A program made the position numbers and the translations under genes. A DNA stretch of 64,000 nucleotides from an uncultured Allofournierella sp. (lineage in GTDB: Bacteria; Bacillota; Clostridia; Oscillospirales; Ruminococcaceae). Below the pieces are notes generated by a model. The model did no database searches. It had not been told where the DNA came from and saw only the letters and a list, made by a program, of their open reading frames with translations. Shown here in pieces: positions 42,589 through 50,679 of this stretch (the first letter of the stretch is position 1; every line of letters starts with the position of its first letter). The stretch is from NCBI GenBank assembly GCA_944382705.1, contig CALWNE010000009.1:8982-72981 (forward strand), written 5' to 3'.

Positions 42589-44076
42589 ATGCTGGATGTA
42601 AAACGCAACCTTGCCACCATTCTGGATTTCTACGAGCTGACCATGGCCGCAGGCTATCTGGAAGAAGGCTACCAAGATAAAATCAGCGTGTTCGATATGT
42701 TCTTCCGCCGAATTCCCGATGAAGGCGGCTTTGCCATTATGGCCGGGCTGGATACCTTCATTGAAGCGGTGGAAAACCTGAAATTCACCCCGGACGACAT
42801 TGAATACCTGCGCAATACAGGGGTATTCAACGAGCGTTTTTTGGAGTATCTGGCCAACTTCACCCTGCACTGCAACATCTGGGCCATTCCGGAAGGCACA
42901 CCCATCTTTCCCCGGGAACCCATTGTGACGATAGAAGGCCCCTCCATTGAATGCCAGCTGCTGGAAACCCTGCTGCTGGTCACCATCAACCACCAGTGCC
43001 TGGTGGCCACCAAGGCAAACCGCATTGTACGCAGTGCCCAGGGCCGCCCTGTGATGGAATTTGGTGCCCGCCGTGCACAAGGGTATGACGCTGCTGTATA
43101 CGGTGCACGGGCCGCTTACATTGCAGGCTGCGCCTGCACCAGCTGTGTGATGGCTGCACGGGACTTTGGCATTCCTGCCTCCGGTACCATGGCCCACAGC
43201 TGGGTACAGATGTTCCCCAGCGAATACGAAGCCTTTAAAACCTACGCAAAGCTTTACCCGGATTCCTGTGTGCTGCTGGTGGATACCTACAATGTGATGA
43301 AAAGCGGCGTACCCAATGCCATCCGTGTGTTTGACGAGGTACTCAAACCCCTGGGCAAGCGGCCCAAGGGCATTCGCATTGATTCCGGCGATATTGCTTA
43401 CCTTTCCAAAAAGGCCCGCAAAATGCTGGACGAGGCCGGTTACCCCGACTGCACCATCTGCGCCTCCAACAGCCTGGATGAGTACATTGTGCGGGATCTG
43501 ATTTTGCAGGACGCCAAGGTGGACAGCTTTGGCATTGGCGAAAACCTGATTACTGCCAAAAGCGACCCGGTGTTCGGCGGTGTATACAAGCTGGCCGCTG
43601 TAAAGGACGGCCAGGAGTATCAGCCCAAAATCAAGGTGAGTGAAAGCATTGAAAAACTCACCATTCCCCTGTTAAAAAAGGTGTGGCGCATCTACGATAA
43701 CTACACCCAAAAAGCCATGGCGGACTATCTCACCGTCTTTGACGAGGAGGTAGAAGTGGGCGAAGGGCTCACCCTGTTTGACCCCTTCCAGACCTGGAAG
43801 CAGCGTACCTACACCAACTGCACCGCCGTTTGCCTTACCACCCCCATTTACCAGGAGGGCAAGCTGGTGTACCAGCGGCCCACCACCCATGAAATTCGCC
43901 AGCGCTGCGCCCACCAGATTGAGCATCTGTGGGAGGAAATGCGCCGGTTTGAGTTCCCCCACCGTTACTATGTGGACCTTTCCCAAAAGCTGTGGGACTG
44001 CCAGCACCAGATGCTCACCCAGCTTCATGTAACCAGCCCCGCCCAGTCCTCTGGGCCCCAGCAGCCCACTCCCTGA
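42589..44076 (+). CDS. pncB: Nicotinate phosphoribosyltransferase
   Basis: Joins nicotinate and PRPP, with ATP, to give nicotinate mononucleotide in NAD salvage. The 495-residue protein shows DFYELTM near the N-terminus, FGARRAQGYDAA, the GTMAHSWVQMF His motif, IRIDSGDIAYLSKKAR (phosphate binding) and FGIGENLI. The ATG at 42589 follows AAAGAGAGTGGG; an in-frame GTG four codons earlier lies within that site. It follows the carboxypeptidase by 85 bases without a terminator, so cotranscription is possible. Confidence 0.95.
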   Translation: MLDVKRNLATILDFYELTMAAGYLEEGYQDKISVFDMFFRRIPDEGGFAIMAGLDTFIEAVENLKFTPDDIEYLRNTGVFNERFLEYLANFTLHCNIWAIPEGTPIFPREPIVTIEGPSIECQLLETLLLVTINHQCLVATKANRIVRSAQGRPVMEFGARRAQGYDAAVYGARAAYIAGCACTSCVMAARDFGIPASGTMAHSWVQMFPSEYEAFKTYAKLYPDSCVLLVDTYNVMKSGVPNAIRVFDEVLKPLGKRPKGIRIDSGDIAYLSKKARKMLDEAGYPDCTICASNSLDEYIVRDLILQDAKVDSFGIGENLITAKSDPVFGGVYKLAAVKDGQEYQPKIKVSESIEKLTIPLLKKVWRIYDNYTQKAMADYLTVFDEEVEVGEGLTLFDPFQTWKQRTYTNCTAVCLTTPIYQEGKLVYQRPTTHEIRQRCAHQIEHLWEEMRRFEFPHRYYVDLSQKLWDCQHQMLTQLHVTSPAQSSGPQQPTP

Positions 44077-44230
44077 GCCTTTTACAAGCTTTTGCTGCCA
44101 GCGGCCCACGGGCCTTGTCCAAGCTGAAAGCAATTTTTGTGAGTCCCTCATTCCCCCAAACAACACCCCCTTCTGTGGGTCTTACAAAATAGCTTTGGGG
44201 CCATCGATGCCCGCCTGATACACAACAAAT

Positions 44231-44268
44231 AACCCTCCTTCCTTGCCAGCAAGGGAGGAGGGTTTTGC
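44231..44268 (+). terminator. Terminator after pncB
   Basis: A 16-bp stem (AACCCTCCTTCCTTGC with GCAAGGGAGGAGGGTT, one wobble pair) and a two-base turn, then TTGCTTTG. It lies about 155 bases past the stop; the stretch between holds nothing recognised. Confidence 0.75.
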
Positions 44269-44362
44269 TTTGCCCCTCATCGCACTTTTGCCCAGCTGCC
44301 GCTGTTCCTGCAATAAAGCTGCCCAAACAGGGGCATACTAAGTTGCAAAGGAGTTTTAGGGT

Positions 44363-44791
44363 ATGTGGAAATCGTGTGTTTTATTTTGCATTGGCGCCTT
44401 TGGATACGGGCAGATTGAACTGCTGTACCGGGGGCGTACTCATTGGTCCATGCTGCTGGCAGGCGGGCTTTGCCTGGTGCTATTGGGCCTGCTGGATGAA
44501 GCCCTGCCCCGCCGCCTGCCCCTGCTGGGCCGCTGTGGGGTGGGTGCTTTGGTGATTACATCCATTGAACTGGCATTCGGGCTGCTATGCAATGTTGTGT
44601 TGGGGCTGGATGTGTGGGATTACTCCCAGGAATGGGGCAATCTTTGGGGACAAATTTGCCCCCGGTACACCCTCTACTGGCTGCTGCTCTGCCTGCCCGG
44701 CTTTATGCTGGTACGCAGTTTGGAGCGGCTGCGGCTTTGGTGCCAGAGAGCCTCTGGCCCGCCCTTACAGCTGCCGGATGCCACCCAGTAA
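44363..44791 (+). CDS. Putative ABC-transporter type IV (CmpB-like) membrane protein
   Basis: A 142-residue protein with four predicted membrane helices. FGYGQIELLYRGRTHWSMLLAG and the loop VWDYSQEWGNLWGQICPRY are the signatures of the CmpB-like family (PF06541). The family is named as a transporter component, but its role is not established. AAAGGAG lies ten bases before the ATG. It stands alone. Confidence 0.75.
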   Translation: MWKSCVLFCIGAFGYGQIELLYRGRTHWSMLLAGGLCLVLLGLLDEALPRRLPLLGRCGVGALVITSIELAFGLLCNVVLGLDVWDYSQEWGNLWGQICPRYTLYWLLLCLPGFMLVRSLERLRLWCQRASGPPLQLPDATQ

Positions 44792-45240
44792 CCGGCCCTT
44801 GGGCTTTACAGGGCAGGATCAGAGGGAACCTGGCAGCTCCACTACTGGGGAAGCCACCCAGCAGTTTTTTGCAGGGCGGGATATTTGCCAAAGGGCAGAA
44901 CCGGGGCAACAGCCCTCATGCTGCACAAAACACACCCGCAAAGGCCCGGAATCTGCCGCATATGGGGCGCACCGGCTGGGGCTGTTCTCTTTCCCCTGCG
45001 CAATAAAACAAGGGCTTACAGAGGGCGAATTTGCCCATTCTGCAAGCCCTTGTTTTGTTTGTAATCGTTGGCTGGTTTCTGCACTCTTGCCCCCTTGGCC
45101 GCAACGGGGCATTTGCTTGAAGCACCCTTTGACTATGGTTGTGTTTTTGCATCACCGCAGCTTTTACTCCACACCCCAAAAAACAGCGATTTTGCACACC
45201 AGGGCAAGGCCAGCCCCCAATCTTTGCACCGGCACAAACA
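44792..45240. other. Intergenic region without a recognised gene
   Basis: About 450 bases between converging units. Only one element stands out: a long inverted repeat 45006-45056 (AAAACAAGGGCTT with AAGCCCTTGTTTT, enclosing GGGC...GCCC) that could end transcription in both directions. No reading frame here has a ribosome site and a protein-like sequence. In most Firmicutes rpoB-rpoC would follow rplL at this point; they are absent. Confidence 0.5.
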
Positions 45241-45281
45241 AAATAAAACCGGGCAGAAGGCATAGTGCCTTCCACCCGGTT
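45241..45281 (-). terminator. Terminator after rplL
   Basis: On the minus strand an AACCGGG...AAGGCA stem (TAG loop) is followed by TTTTATTTT. It closes the rplJ-rplL transcript. Confidence 0.85.
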
Positions 45282-45313
45282 CATGCAGATGCTCAAACGA
45301 TTCTAAGAAGAAC

Positions 45314-45685
45314 TTACTTCAGCTCAACCTTAGCGCCAGCCTCTTCCAGCTTCTTCTTGATTTCCTCAGCGTCAGCCTTGGAAGCGCCCTCTTTCAGGGT
45401 CTTGGGAGCGCCGTCAACTGCTTCCTTAGCTTCCTTCAGGCCCAGACCGGTAGCTTCCTTAACAGCCTTGATAACAGCCATCTTGTTAGCGCCAACTTCA
45501 GCCAGCACAACGTCGAACTCGGTCTTCTCCTCAGCAGCGGGAGCAGCAGCAGCGGCAGCAGCGGGAGCAGCAGCAACAGCGGAAACGCCGAACTCTTCGC
45601 AGTAGGTGTCGATCAGTTCCTTCAGCTCCAGAACGCTCAGCTCTTTAACAGCGTCAATGATTTTGGTGATTTTCTCAGAAGCCAT
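45314..45685 (-). CDS. rplL: 50S ribosomal protein L7/L12
   Basis: Forms the flexible stalk that recruits translation factors. At 123 residues it has the normal layout: an N-terminal dimerisation region (ASEKITKIIDAVKELSVLELKELI), an Ala-rich hinge at about 37-52, and the C-terminal domain with GLGLKEAKEAVDGAPK. GGAGGT precedes the ATG. Second gene of the rplJ-rplL unit, 91 bases after rplJ. Confidence 0.98.
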   Translation of the reverse strand: MASEKITKIIDAVKELSVLELKELIDTYCEEFGVSAVAAAPAAAAAAAPAAEEKTEFDVVLAEVGANKMAVIKAVKEATGLGLKEAKEAVDGAPKTLKEGASKADAEEIKKKLEEAGAKVELK

Positions 45686-45776
45686 TGTGATATACCTCCA
45701 ATGTACTTAATTTAAATTTAAAAATGGATTCAGCGGCAGCAGCTAGGCACACCGCTCGGATAAAGGAGCACTGCGA

Positions 45777-46289
45777 TTAAGCAGCGGGCTCCTCTTCGCA
45801 CTTGTCGGCGTAAGCCTGCATAGCAACAGCCAGACCGCTGAGGGTGCTGGTGAGTGCGCCGGCGAACATGGACAGCATGCCTTCGCGGTTGGGCAGCTTA
45901 GCGATAGCCTCAACCTCTTCCTTGGGCATTACTTTGCCTTCCATGTAGCCAATCTTCACGCTGTAAGCGCCCTTAGAAGAATCGGCGTACTTGCACAGGA
46001 TGCGGGCAGCAGCCATGGGATCCTCGTTGGCGATGGCAATAGCGGTGGTGCCTTCCAGCACTTCGCATACACCCTCCAGCTCGGTATCCTTCAGGGCCAG
46101 GCGCAGCATGGTGTTCTTTACAACAGCATACTCAACGCCTACCTCACGCATCTCCTTACGCAGCTTGGTATCGTTGGCTACGTTGATGCCTTTGTAGTCA
46201 ACAACTACACCAGCAACAGAAGCGGCAATCTTTTCTTTCAGAGCAGCAACATAAGCTTGCTTCTCGCTCAGAATTTTTGCACTGGGCAT
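45777..46289 (-). CDS. rplJ: 50S ribosomal protein L10
   Basis: Anchors L7/L12 dimers to 23S rRNA and, with them, represses its own mRNA. The 170 residues begin PSAKILSEKQAYVAALKEKI and carry VVVDYKGINV, RKEMREVGVEYAVVKNTM and the C-terminal L7/L12-binding helices (AGALTSTLSGLAVAMQAY). The transcript has an L10-type leader ending in an attenuator-like hairpin. Confidence 0.97.
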   Translation of the reverse strand: MPSAKILSEKQAYVAALKEKIAASVAGVVVDYKGINVANDTKLRKEMREVGVEYAVVKNTMLRLALKDTELEGVCEVLEGTTAIAIANEDPMAAARILCKYADSSKGAYSVKIGYMEGKVMPKEEVEAIAKLPNREGMLSMFAGALTSTLSGLAVAMQAYADKCEEEPAA

Positions 46290-46333
46290 TTCGATTCACC
46301 TCGTTTCAAACCTTCGTAATTTCTACTTGCAGT

Positions 46334-46370
46334 AAAAAGCCCCTTTCCCGGCGCATACCGAAAAAGGGGC
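46334..46370 (-). terminator. Attenuator-like terminator in the rplJ leader
   Basis: GCCCCTTT pairs with AAAGGGGC and is followed by five Ts on the minus strand, 45 bases before the rplJ start. Such a hairpin within the L10 leader suggests transcription attenuation. Confidence 0.65.
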
Positions 46371-46468
46371 ATAAAAATACACAGTTGTAGATTCATGCAG
46401 CTTCTCGGCAGGCGGGCGGCTTGGCCTCTTATGCTAAATCAATGAGCACCTGCTGTCTTAAAAACAGC
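46334..46468 (-). ncRNA. L10 leader (ribosomal protein L10/L12 autoregulatory RNA)
   Basis: On the minus strand the leader carries AGACAGCAGGTGCTCATT near its 5' end and CCTGCCGAGAAGCTGC further on, the conserved pairing blocks of the L10 leader family that mimics the rRNA site of L10(L12)4. It starts just downstream of a promoter and ends in an attenuator hairpin before rplJ. Identified from the conserved motifs and position. Confidence 0.75.
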
Positions 46469-46474
46469 AAGAGT

Positions 46475-46504
46475 ATTGTATCATGTATTAAGGGGTTAAG
46501 TCAA
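46475..46504 (-). promoter_or_regulatory. Promoter of rplJ-rplL
   Basis: On the minus strand TTGACT (46499-46504) and TACAAT (46475-46480) are 18 bases apart, immediately before the L10 leader. Confidence 0.65.
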
Positions 46505-46558
46505 GGATTTTTTGCAACTTTTTTTGGTTTTTCAAATTATTTTTATTGCATTCCCTGT

Positions 46559-46810
46559 TTATTTGCCTCGGTGTGCTGTAATGATGGGATAGCTGTGGGC
46601 GTTCACGGCAATCATGCACTCTTTTGTTTGGGCATACCAGTTTTTAGCCCGCCTTGCAAGAATCGTTTGGGGGCAGCGTCATTTGTTTTTGCATCATTCT
46701 GCCACATGGTCGCCGTCCAGGGATTAATTTGTTTTTGCCCTTTCTGCGCCCAGCTTTGTGGTGTGCAGTTGGTCCAGATGCTTCCGCAACGCATGGTCAA
46801 ACTCTGCCAT
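46559..46810 (-). pseudogene. Decayed DUF3781 gene
   Basis: One reading frame of 84 codons from ATG 46810 reads as a DUF3781-type small protein: LHTTKLGAERAKTN, then SLDGDHVAE, CKNK, and RRAKNWYAQTKECMIAVNAH with SYPIITAHR at the end. It is broken by three in-frame stops: TAA (codon 29, 46724-46726), TGA (codon 39) and TGA (codon 44). The spacing of the family motifs is kept, so the damage is by point mutation, for example Leu TTA to TAA and Trp TGG to TGA. It lies between the rplA terminator and the rplJ promoter. Family assignment is from remembered motifs. Confidence 0.6.
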
Positions 46811-46904
46811 CCTGCGTTCTCTCTTTCATACTCTATCCCATAGCTGCACAATTGGAACCAGCCTTTGCAAAAAATCAGCTCCGGCTATTCCGCTACCTAA
46901 TATA

Positions 46905-46939
46905 CTAAAACCCGGCCCTGCCAAAGCAGAGCCGGGTTA
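46905..46939 (-). terminator. Terminator after rplA
   Basis: AACCCGGCTCTGC with GGCAGGGCCGGGTT on the minus strand, then TTTTAGTATATT. It separates the rplK-rplA transcript from rplJ-rplL. Confidence 0.85.
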
Positions 46940-46979
46940 TTAGACAAATTCAGCAAAAACGCTGTATGGCTTTCAAGAA

Positions 46980-47675
46980 TTAGCCGCCGAACTTAGCGCC
47001 GTTCATCTTGATGCCGGGGCCCATGGTGGTAGCCACGGTAGCGCTCTTGATGTACTGGCCCTTCGCAGCGGCAGGCTTTGCCTTTACGATGGCTTCCATC
47101 AGAGTGCGAACGTTCTCCTCCAGCTTCTCAGCGCCGAAGCTGGCCTTGCCTACGGGCACATGGATGATGTTCTGCTTGTCCAGACGGTACTCGATCTTAC
47201 CAGCCTTGGCCTCAGCAACAGCACGGCCAACATCGGGGGTAACGGTACCAGCCTTGGGGCTGGGCATCAGGCCACGGGGACCCAGGATCTTAGCAACGCG
47301 GCCAACCTGACCCATCATGTCGGGGGTGGTTACCAGCACGTCGAAATCGATGAAGCCTTCGTTCTGGATCTTAGCGATGATATCAGCATCGCCAACCAGC
47401 ATTGCGCCAGCTTCTTCAGCAGCCTTGGCAGCGTCGCCTTTGCAGATAGCAACAACGCGCACATCACGGCCAGTACCGTGAGGCAGCACAACAGCGCCGC
47501 GAACCTGCTGGTCAGCGTGACGGCTGTCAACGCCCAGACGAACATGCAGCTCAACGGTCTCGTCGAATTTTGCCTTAGCGGTCTGGCAGCACAGAGCCAG
47601 AGCCTCGTCGGCCTCATACAGCTTAGAGCGGTCGATCAGCTTTGCGCTGTCGACATAGTGTTTACCATGTTTCAT
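46980..47675 (-). CDS. rplA: 50S ribosomal protein L1
   Basis: Binds 23S rRNA at the L1 stalk near the E site. The 231-residue protein has MKHGKHYVDSAKLIDRSKLY, FDETVELHVRLGVD, GLMPSPKAGTVTPDV and the RNA-binding SATVATTMGPGIKMN tail. AGGAGG precedes the ATG. It follows rplK by 61 bases. Confidence 0.98.
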   Translation of the reverse strand: MKHGKHYVDSAKLIDRSKLYEADEALALCCQTAKAKFDETVELHVRLGVDSRHADQQVRGAVVLPHGTGRDVRVVAICKGDAAKAAEEAGAMLVGDADIIAKIQNEGFIDFDVLVTTPDMMGQVGRVAKILGPRGLMPSPKAGTVTPDVGRAVAEAKAGKIEYRLDKQNIIHVPVGKASFGAEKLEENVRTLMEAIVKAKPAAAKGQYIKSATVATTMGPGIKMNGAKFGG

Positions 47676-47736
47676 TACTTTTTCCTCCTGTGTGGTCGAT
47701 CGGATTTAAGTTCCTCCCACGAATCCAGCGGGGTGA

Positions 47737-48162
47737 TTACTCGGTTACGGTAACACCCATGCTGCGGCAGGTGCCGGCGATCATGCTGACAGCGCTCTCC
47801 AGGTTGGCAGCGTTCAGGTCGGGCATCTTGGTCTTAGCGATTTCTTCCAGCTGAGCCTTGGTGATGGAAGCCACCTTGGTCTTGTTGGGAACGCCGGAAC
47901 CACTCTCGATGCCGCAAGCCTTCTTAATCAGCACAGGGGCCGGAGGAGTTTTGGTGATGAAGCTGAAGGAACGGTCAGCGTAAACGGTGATCACAACGGG
48001 GATCACATAGCCGATGTCCTTCTGGGTACGCTCGTTGAATTCCTTGGTGAACGCCATGATGTTCACGCCGTGCTGACCCAGAGCAGGGCCAACCGGGGGA
48101 GCCGGAGTCGCTTTGCCGGCGGGGATCTGCAGCTTAATGTAGCCAGTTACTTTTTGCGCCAT
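47737..48162 (-). CDS. rplK: 50S ribosomal protein L11
   Basis: Part of the GTPase-associated centre and needed for stringent response signalling. The 141 residues contain IKLQIPAGKATPAPPVGPALG, GVNIMAFTKEFN, TPPAPVLIKKACGIESGS and the GTCRSMGVTV end. GGAGGTG precedes the ATG. A 140-base leader with several hairpins separates it from nusG. Confidence 0.98.
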   Translation of the reverse strand: MAQKVTGYIKLQIPAGKATPAPPVGPALGQHGVNIMAFTKEFNERTQKDIGYVIPVVITVYADRSFSFITKTPPAPVLIKKACGIESGSGVPNKTKVASITKAQLEEIAKTKMPDLNAANLESAVSMIAGTCRSMGVTVTE

Positions 48163-48186
48163 TTGAAATGCACCTCCAAAATTTGT

Positions 48187-48276
48187 GGTAAGCTAGCGGG
48201 CCGGGCTGTCCGGCCCTCCCACGGGCATTGGCGGCCGCCAACGCCCTATAAAAACCGCACCATAGCGGCTCTTACC
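48187..48276 (-). promoter_or_regulatory. Multi-hairpin leader between nusG and rplK
   Basis: GGTAAG (near 48271) and CTTACC (near 48187) on the minus strand enclose three stems: CCGC-TATGGT-GCGG followed by TTTTTA (48255-48268); an 11-bp near-perfect stem GGGCGTTGGCG with CGCCAATGCCC (48223-48246); and GGGCCGG with CCGGCCC (48198-48216). L1 or L11 feedback sites lie at this position in other bacteria. The T-run after the first stem could allow attenuation. Confidence 0.5.
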
Positions 48277-48302
48277 ATAAGGGGACGATAAATTGCGGAA
48301 CC

Positions 48303-48824
48303 TTACAGGGGTTTTACCTGGTTGAGTTCCAGTTCAGCGGGCGTTTCACGCCCAAACATAGAAACCTTTACGCTGACCTTGCGTTTCTCCATGTCGATGG
48401 CTTCCACCATACCCACGAAGCCCTCCAGAGGACCTGCGTTGATTTCCACATTGTCGCCTACCTGGTAGTCCACAGTAGGCTCAGAGTTGGTCTCCACGCC
48501 AAGCGCGTCAACCTCGGCCTGAGAAAGGGGCACAGGCTTGGAAGAGGGACCCACAAATCCGGTAACACCACGGCAGTTACGCACAATGTACCAGCTTTCG
48601 TCGGTCATAAGCATCTTTACCAGCACATAGCCGGGAAACAGCTTACGCTCTACCATTTTTTCCTTGCCGTCCTTGATTTCTGCCACCATCTCGATGGGGA
48701 CCTTCACCTCATGGATCAGATCCTGCAAGCGGCGGTTCTCCACGATGGTTTCAAGGTTTTGGGCCACTTTGTTTTCATAACCAGAGTAGGTATGCACAAC
48801 ATACCACATTGCCTGTTCAGCCAT
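48303..48824 (-). CDS. nusG: Transcription termination/antitermination factor NusG
   Basis: Binds RNA polymerase and modulates pausing and coupling to the ribosome. The 173-residue protein has the NGN domain (MWYVVHTYSGYENKVAQNL, FPGYVLVKMLMTDESWYIVR, GVTGFVGPSSKPVPLS) and the C-terminal KOW domain (VGDNVEINAGPLEGFVGMV). GGAGG lies ten bases before the ATG. Follows secE by 43 bases in the usual order. Confidence 0.97.
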   Translation of the reverse strand: MAEQAMWYVVHTYSGYENKVAQNLETIVENRRLQDLIHEVKVPIEMVAEIKDGKEKMVERKLFPGYVLVKMLMTDESWYIVRNCRGVTGFVGPSSKPVPLSQAEVDALGVETNSEPTVDYQVGDNVEINAGPLEGFVGMVEAIDMEKRKVSVKVSMFGRETPAELELNQVKPL

Positions 48825-48867
48825 TACGGTTTTGCCTCCGCCTTTTCAGAATTGATGCTCAGGGCCA

Positions 48868-49119
48868 TTACAAGCCAGCAGCAGCGTCCAACACCAGGCG
48901 CAGGATACCGCCAAACAGCATATCCAGCAGCAGGATGAACAGGGACGCCGCAATCACAACCACCAGCACCACAATGGTGTTGTTGATGATCTGGCTCTTG
49001 GTGGGCCATACCACCTTTTTCATTTCGCCCTTGGTTTCACGGAAAAACTTTCCGATTCCCTTGAGCGAATTTTTGACCTTAGCAAAAAAACCGGGCTTCT
49101 TGGCATTGTTGTCAGCCAT
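48868..49119 (-). CDS. secE: Preprotein translocase subunit SecE
   Basis: Essential small subunit of the SecYEG channel. The 83-residue protein has the amphipathic FRETKGEMKKVVWPTKSQIINNT motif split across residues about 28-50 and one membrane helix (IVVLVVVIAASLFILLL). The frame is open upstream, but the ATG at 49119 gives a normal length and follows AAAGGCGGG. It lies between rpmG and nusG as in most Firmicutes. Confidence 0.95.
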   Translation of the reverse strand: MADNNAKKPGFFAKVKNSLKGIGKFFRETKGEMKKVVWPTKSQIINNTIVVLVVVIAASLFILLLDMLFGGILRLVLDAAAGL

Positions 49120-49136
49120 GGTTGTTCCCGCCTTTC

Positions 49137-49286
49137 TTACTTGGTCTCGCGATGGGCAGTATGCTTCTTGCAGAAACGGCAATACTTCTTCATCTCCAGC
49201 CGGTCGGGGCTGTTCTTCTTGTTTTTCATGGTGTTGTAGTTGCGCTGTTTGCACTCAGTGCAGGCCAGGGTGATTTTCACTCTCAT
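49137..49286 (-). CDS. rpmG: 50S ribosomal protein L33
   Basis: The 49-residue protein MRVKITLACTECKQRNYN... is the zinc-binding form of L33: Cys9, Cys12, Cys36 and Cys39 make a zinc ribbon (TEC and CRFC pairs), and it contains NKKNSPDRLEMKKYC. GGAGGTG precedes the ATG. First gene of the rpmG-secE-nusG-rplK-rplA run, 17 bases before secE. Confidence 0.96.
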   Translation of the reverse strand: MRVKITLACTECKQRNYNTMKNKKNSPDRLEMKKYCRFCKKHTAHRETK

Positions 49287-49389
49287 TGTCTTCGGCACCT
49301 CCATTTAACGGTTTGTTTAGCCTCCCTCGTATCACAGGCTTGGCCCGAAAAAAGGCACAAAAAATAAACCTGCAGAATGAGGTAGATTC

Positions 49390-49418
49390 ACTATACCACA
49401 CCCACGGGGCTGCGTCAA
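49390..49418 (-). promoter_or_regulatory. Promoter of the rpmG-secE-nusG operon
   Basis: On the minus strand TTGACG (49413-49418) and TATAGT (49390-49395) are 17 bases apart, about 100 bases before rpmG. Confidence 0.75.
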
Positions 49419-49477
49419 GGGCTTTTTCGCCCCTTTTTTACGGATTCTGCCCAGGCCTGTCAGACAAAGTTTGTTTT

Positions 49478-49506
49478 TTGGATGGTGTTTTGTACTTTTT
49501 TATGGT
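49478..49506 (+). promoter_or_regulatory. Promoter of ddl-murI
   Basis: TTGGAT (49478-49483) and TATGGT (49501-49506) are 17 bases apart, roughly 95 bases before ddl. Confidence 0.45.
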
Positions 49507-49599
49507 AATATCAAAATATCTATGAGCAATAGCACCCTGCGGCCCTGCCGCCGGGTGCGGCCCGTTTTTCATTTTTGAGGAGAAAGGTCTTTTGCAGAT

Positions 49600-50679
49600 A
49601 TGAACAAACTCAATGTTGCGCTGCTGTTTGGCGGCGTTTCCAGCGAACACGAAATCAGCTGTATTTCTGCCCGCACCATTGCCGACAGCCTTAGCCCTGC
49701 CCGCTATCGGGTTTACAAAATTGGCATTACCAAAGATGGCCGCTGGCTTTATTACGATGGCCCCACCCATGCCATGGCCGACGGCACCTGGCAGGAGGAT
49801 GCTAGCTGTGTGCCCTGTATGCTCAGCCCGGACCGCTCGGTCCATGGTATGCTGCTGTGCCACAACAACGGCACCTGGGCTGCGCTGCCCATGGATGTGG
49901 CCATTCCCGCTCTGCACGGCAAAAACGGCGAGGACGGCACCATGCAGGGCCTGCTGGAATTGGCCGGCATTCCCTATGTGGGCTGCGGCGTGCTGGCCAG
50001 CGCTGTGTGCATGGATAAGGCGGTGGCAAACGCCCTGATGGATGCTGCCGGCATCGACCGCTGTGAATGGACCTGGGCCACCCGGCTGCAATGCCAGGAC
50101 TTTGCCGCTCTGGAAGCCCGCCTGGCCGCAAAGCTGGGCTATCCCATCTTTGTAAAGCCTGCCAACGCAGGCAGCAGCGTGGGCATCAGCAAGGCCGAAA
50201 ATGCCCAGCAGCTGGAGCAAGCCATCCAGGTGGCCCTGGCCGAGGACAACAAGGTGGTATTTGAACGCTTTGTAAAGGGCCAGGAGGTGGAGTGTGCCGT
50301 ACTGGGCAACGAGACCGCCGTTTCCACCCTGCCCGGTGAGATTCTGGCCAGCGAGAGCTTTTACACCTACGACGACAAGTATGTTCTGGGCAGCAGCAGC
50401 ACCCTGATTCCTGCCCGGCTGGATGCCCAGCAGCTGGAGGCCGTGCGCCTTCAGGCCCAAAAGGCTTACCAGGCCCTGGGCTGTGAAGGTCTTGCCCGTG
50501 TGGACTTTTTTGTGGAGGAAAACGGCCGCATTCTGCTGAACGAAATCAACACCTTCCCCGGTTTTACTTCCATCAGCATGTACCCCAAGCTGATGGAGGA
50601 TGCCGGCCTGCCCCTGGAGCAGCTGGTGGACCGGCTCATTGAGCTTGCCCTGAACCGGGCGGGGGTCCGCCATGGATAA
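49600..50679 (+). CDS. ddl: D-alanine--D-alanine ligase
   Basis: Makes the D-Ala-D-Ala dipeptide for peptidoglycan. The 359-residue ATP-grasp protein shows LLFGGVSSEHEISCISA at the N-terminus, PALHGKNGEDGTMQGLLEL, VKPANAGSSVGISKAENA (ATP binding), EVECAVLGN and LLNEINTFPGFTSISMYP (metal binding). AGGAGAAAGG lies a little far from the ATG. Its last eight bases overlap the start of murI, so the two wall-precursor genes are coupled. Confidence 0.96.
   Translation: MNKLNVALLFGGVSSEHEISCISARTIADSLSPARYRVYKIGITKDGRWLYYDGPTHAMADGTWQEDASCVPCMLSPDRSVHGMLLCHNNGTWAALPMDVAIPALHGKNGEDGTMQGLLELAGIPYVGCGVLASAVCMDKAVANALMDAAGIDRCEWTWATRLQCQDFAALEARLAAKLGYPIFVKPANAGSSVGISKAENAQQLEQAIQVALAEDNKVVFERFVKGQEVECAVLGNETAVSTLPGEILASESFYTYDDKYVLGSSSTLIPARLDAQQLEAVRLQAQKAYQALGCEGLARVDFFVEENGRILLNEINTFPGFTSISMYPKLMEDAGLPLEQLVDRLIELALNRAGVRHG

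Noticed and set aside
44792..45605. Long plus-strand frames spanning the gap and rplL
   Set aside because: They run antisense through rplL, lack ribosome sites, and contain terminator hairpins.
46559..46810. Stop-codon reassignment (TGA as Trp) to rescue the DUF3781 frame
   Set aside because: A TAA also interrupts the frame, and genes throughout the window use TGA as a normal stop, for example recG's neighbours and marR.
46612..46851. A 79-codon minus-strand frame overlapping the DUF3781 remnant
   Set aside because: No ribosome site and no family resemblance; it is in another frame from the recognisable motifs.
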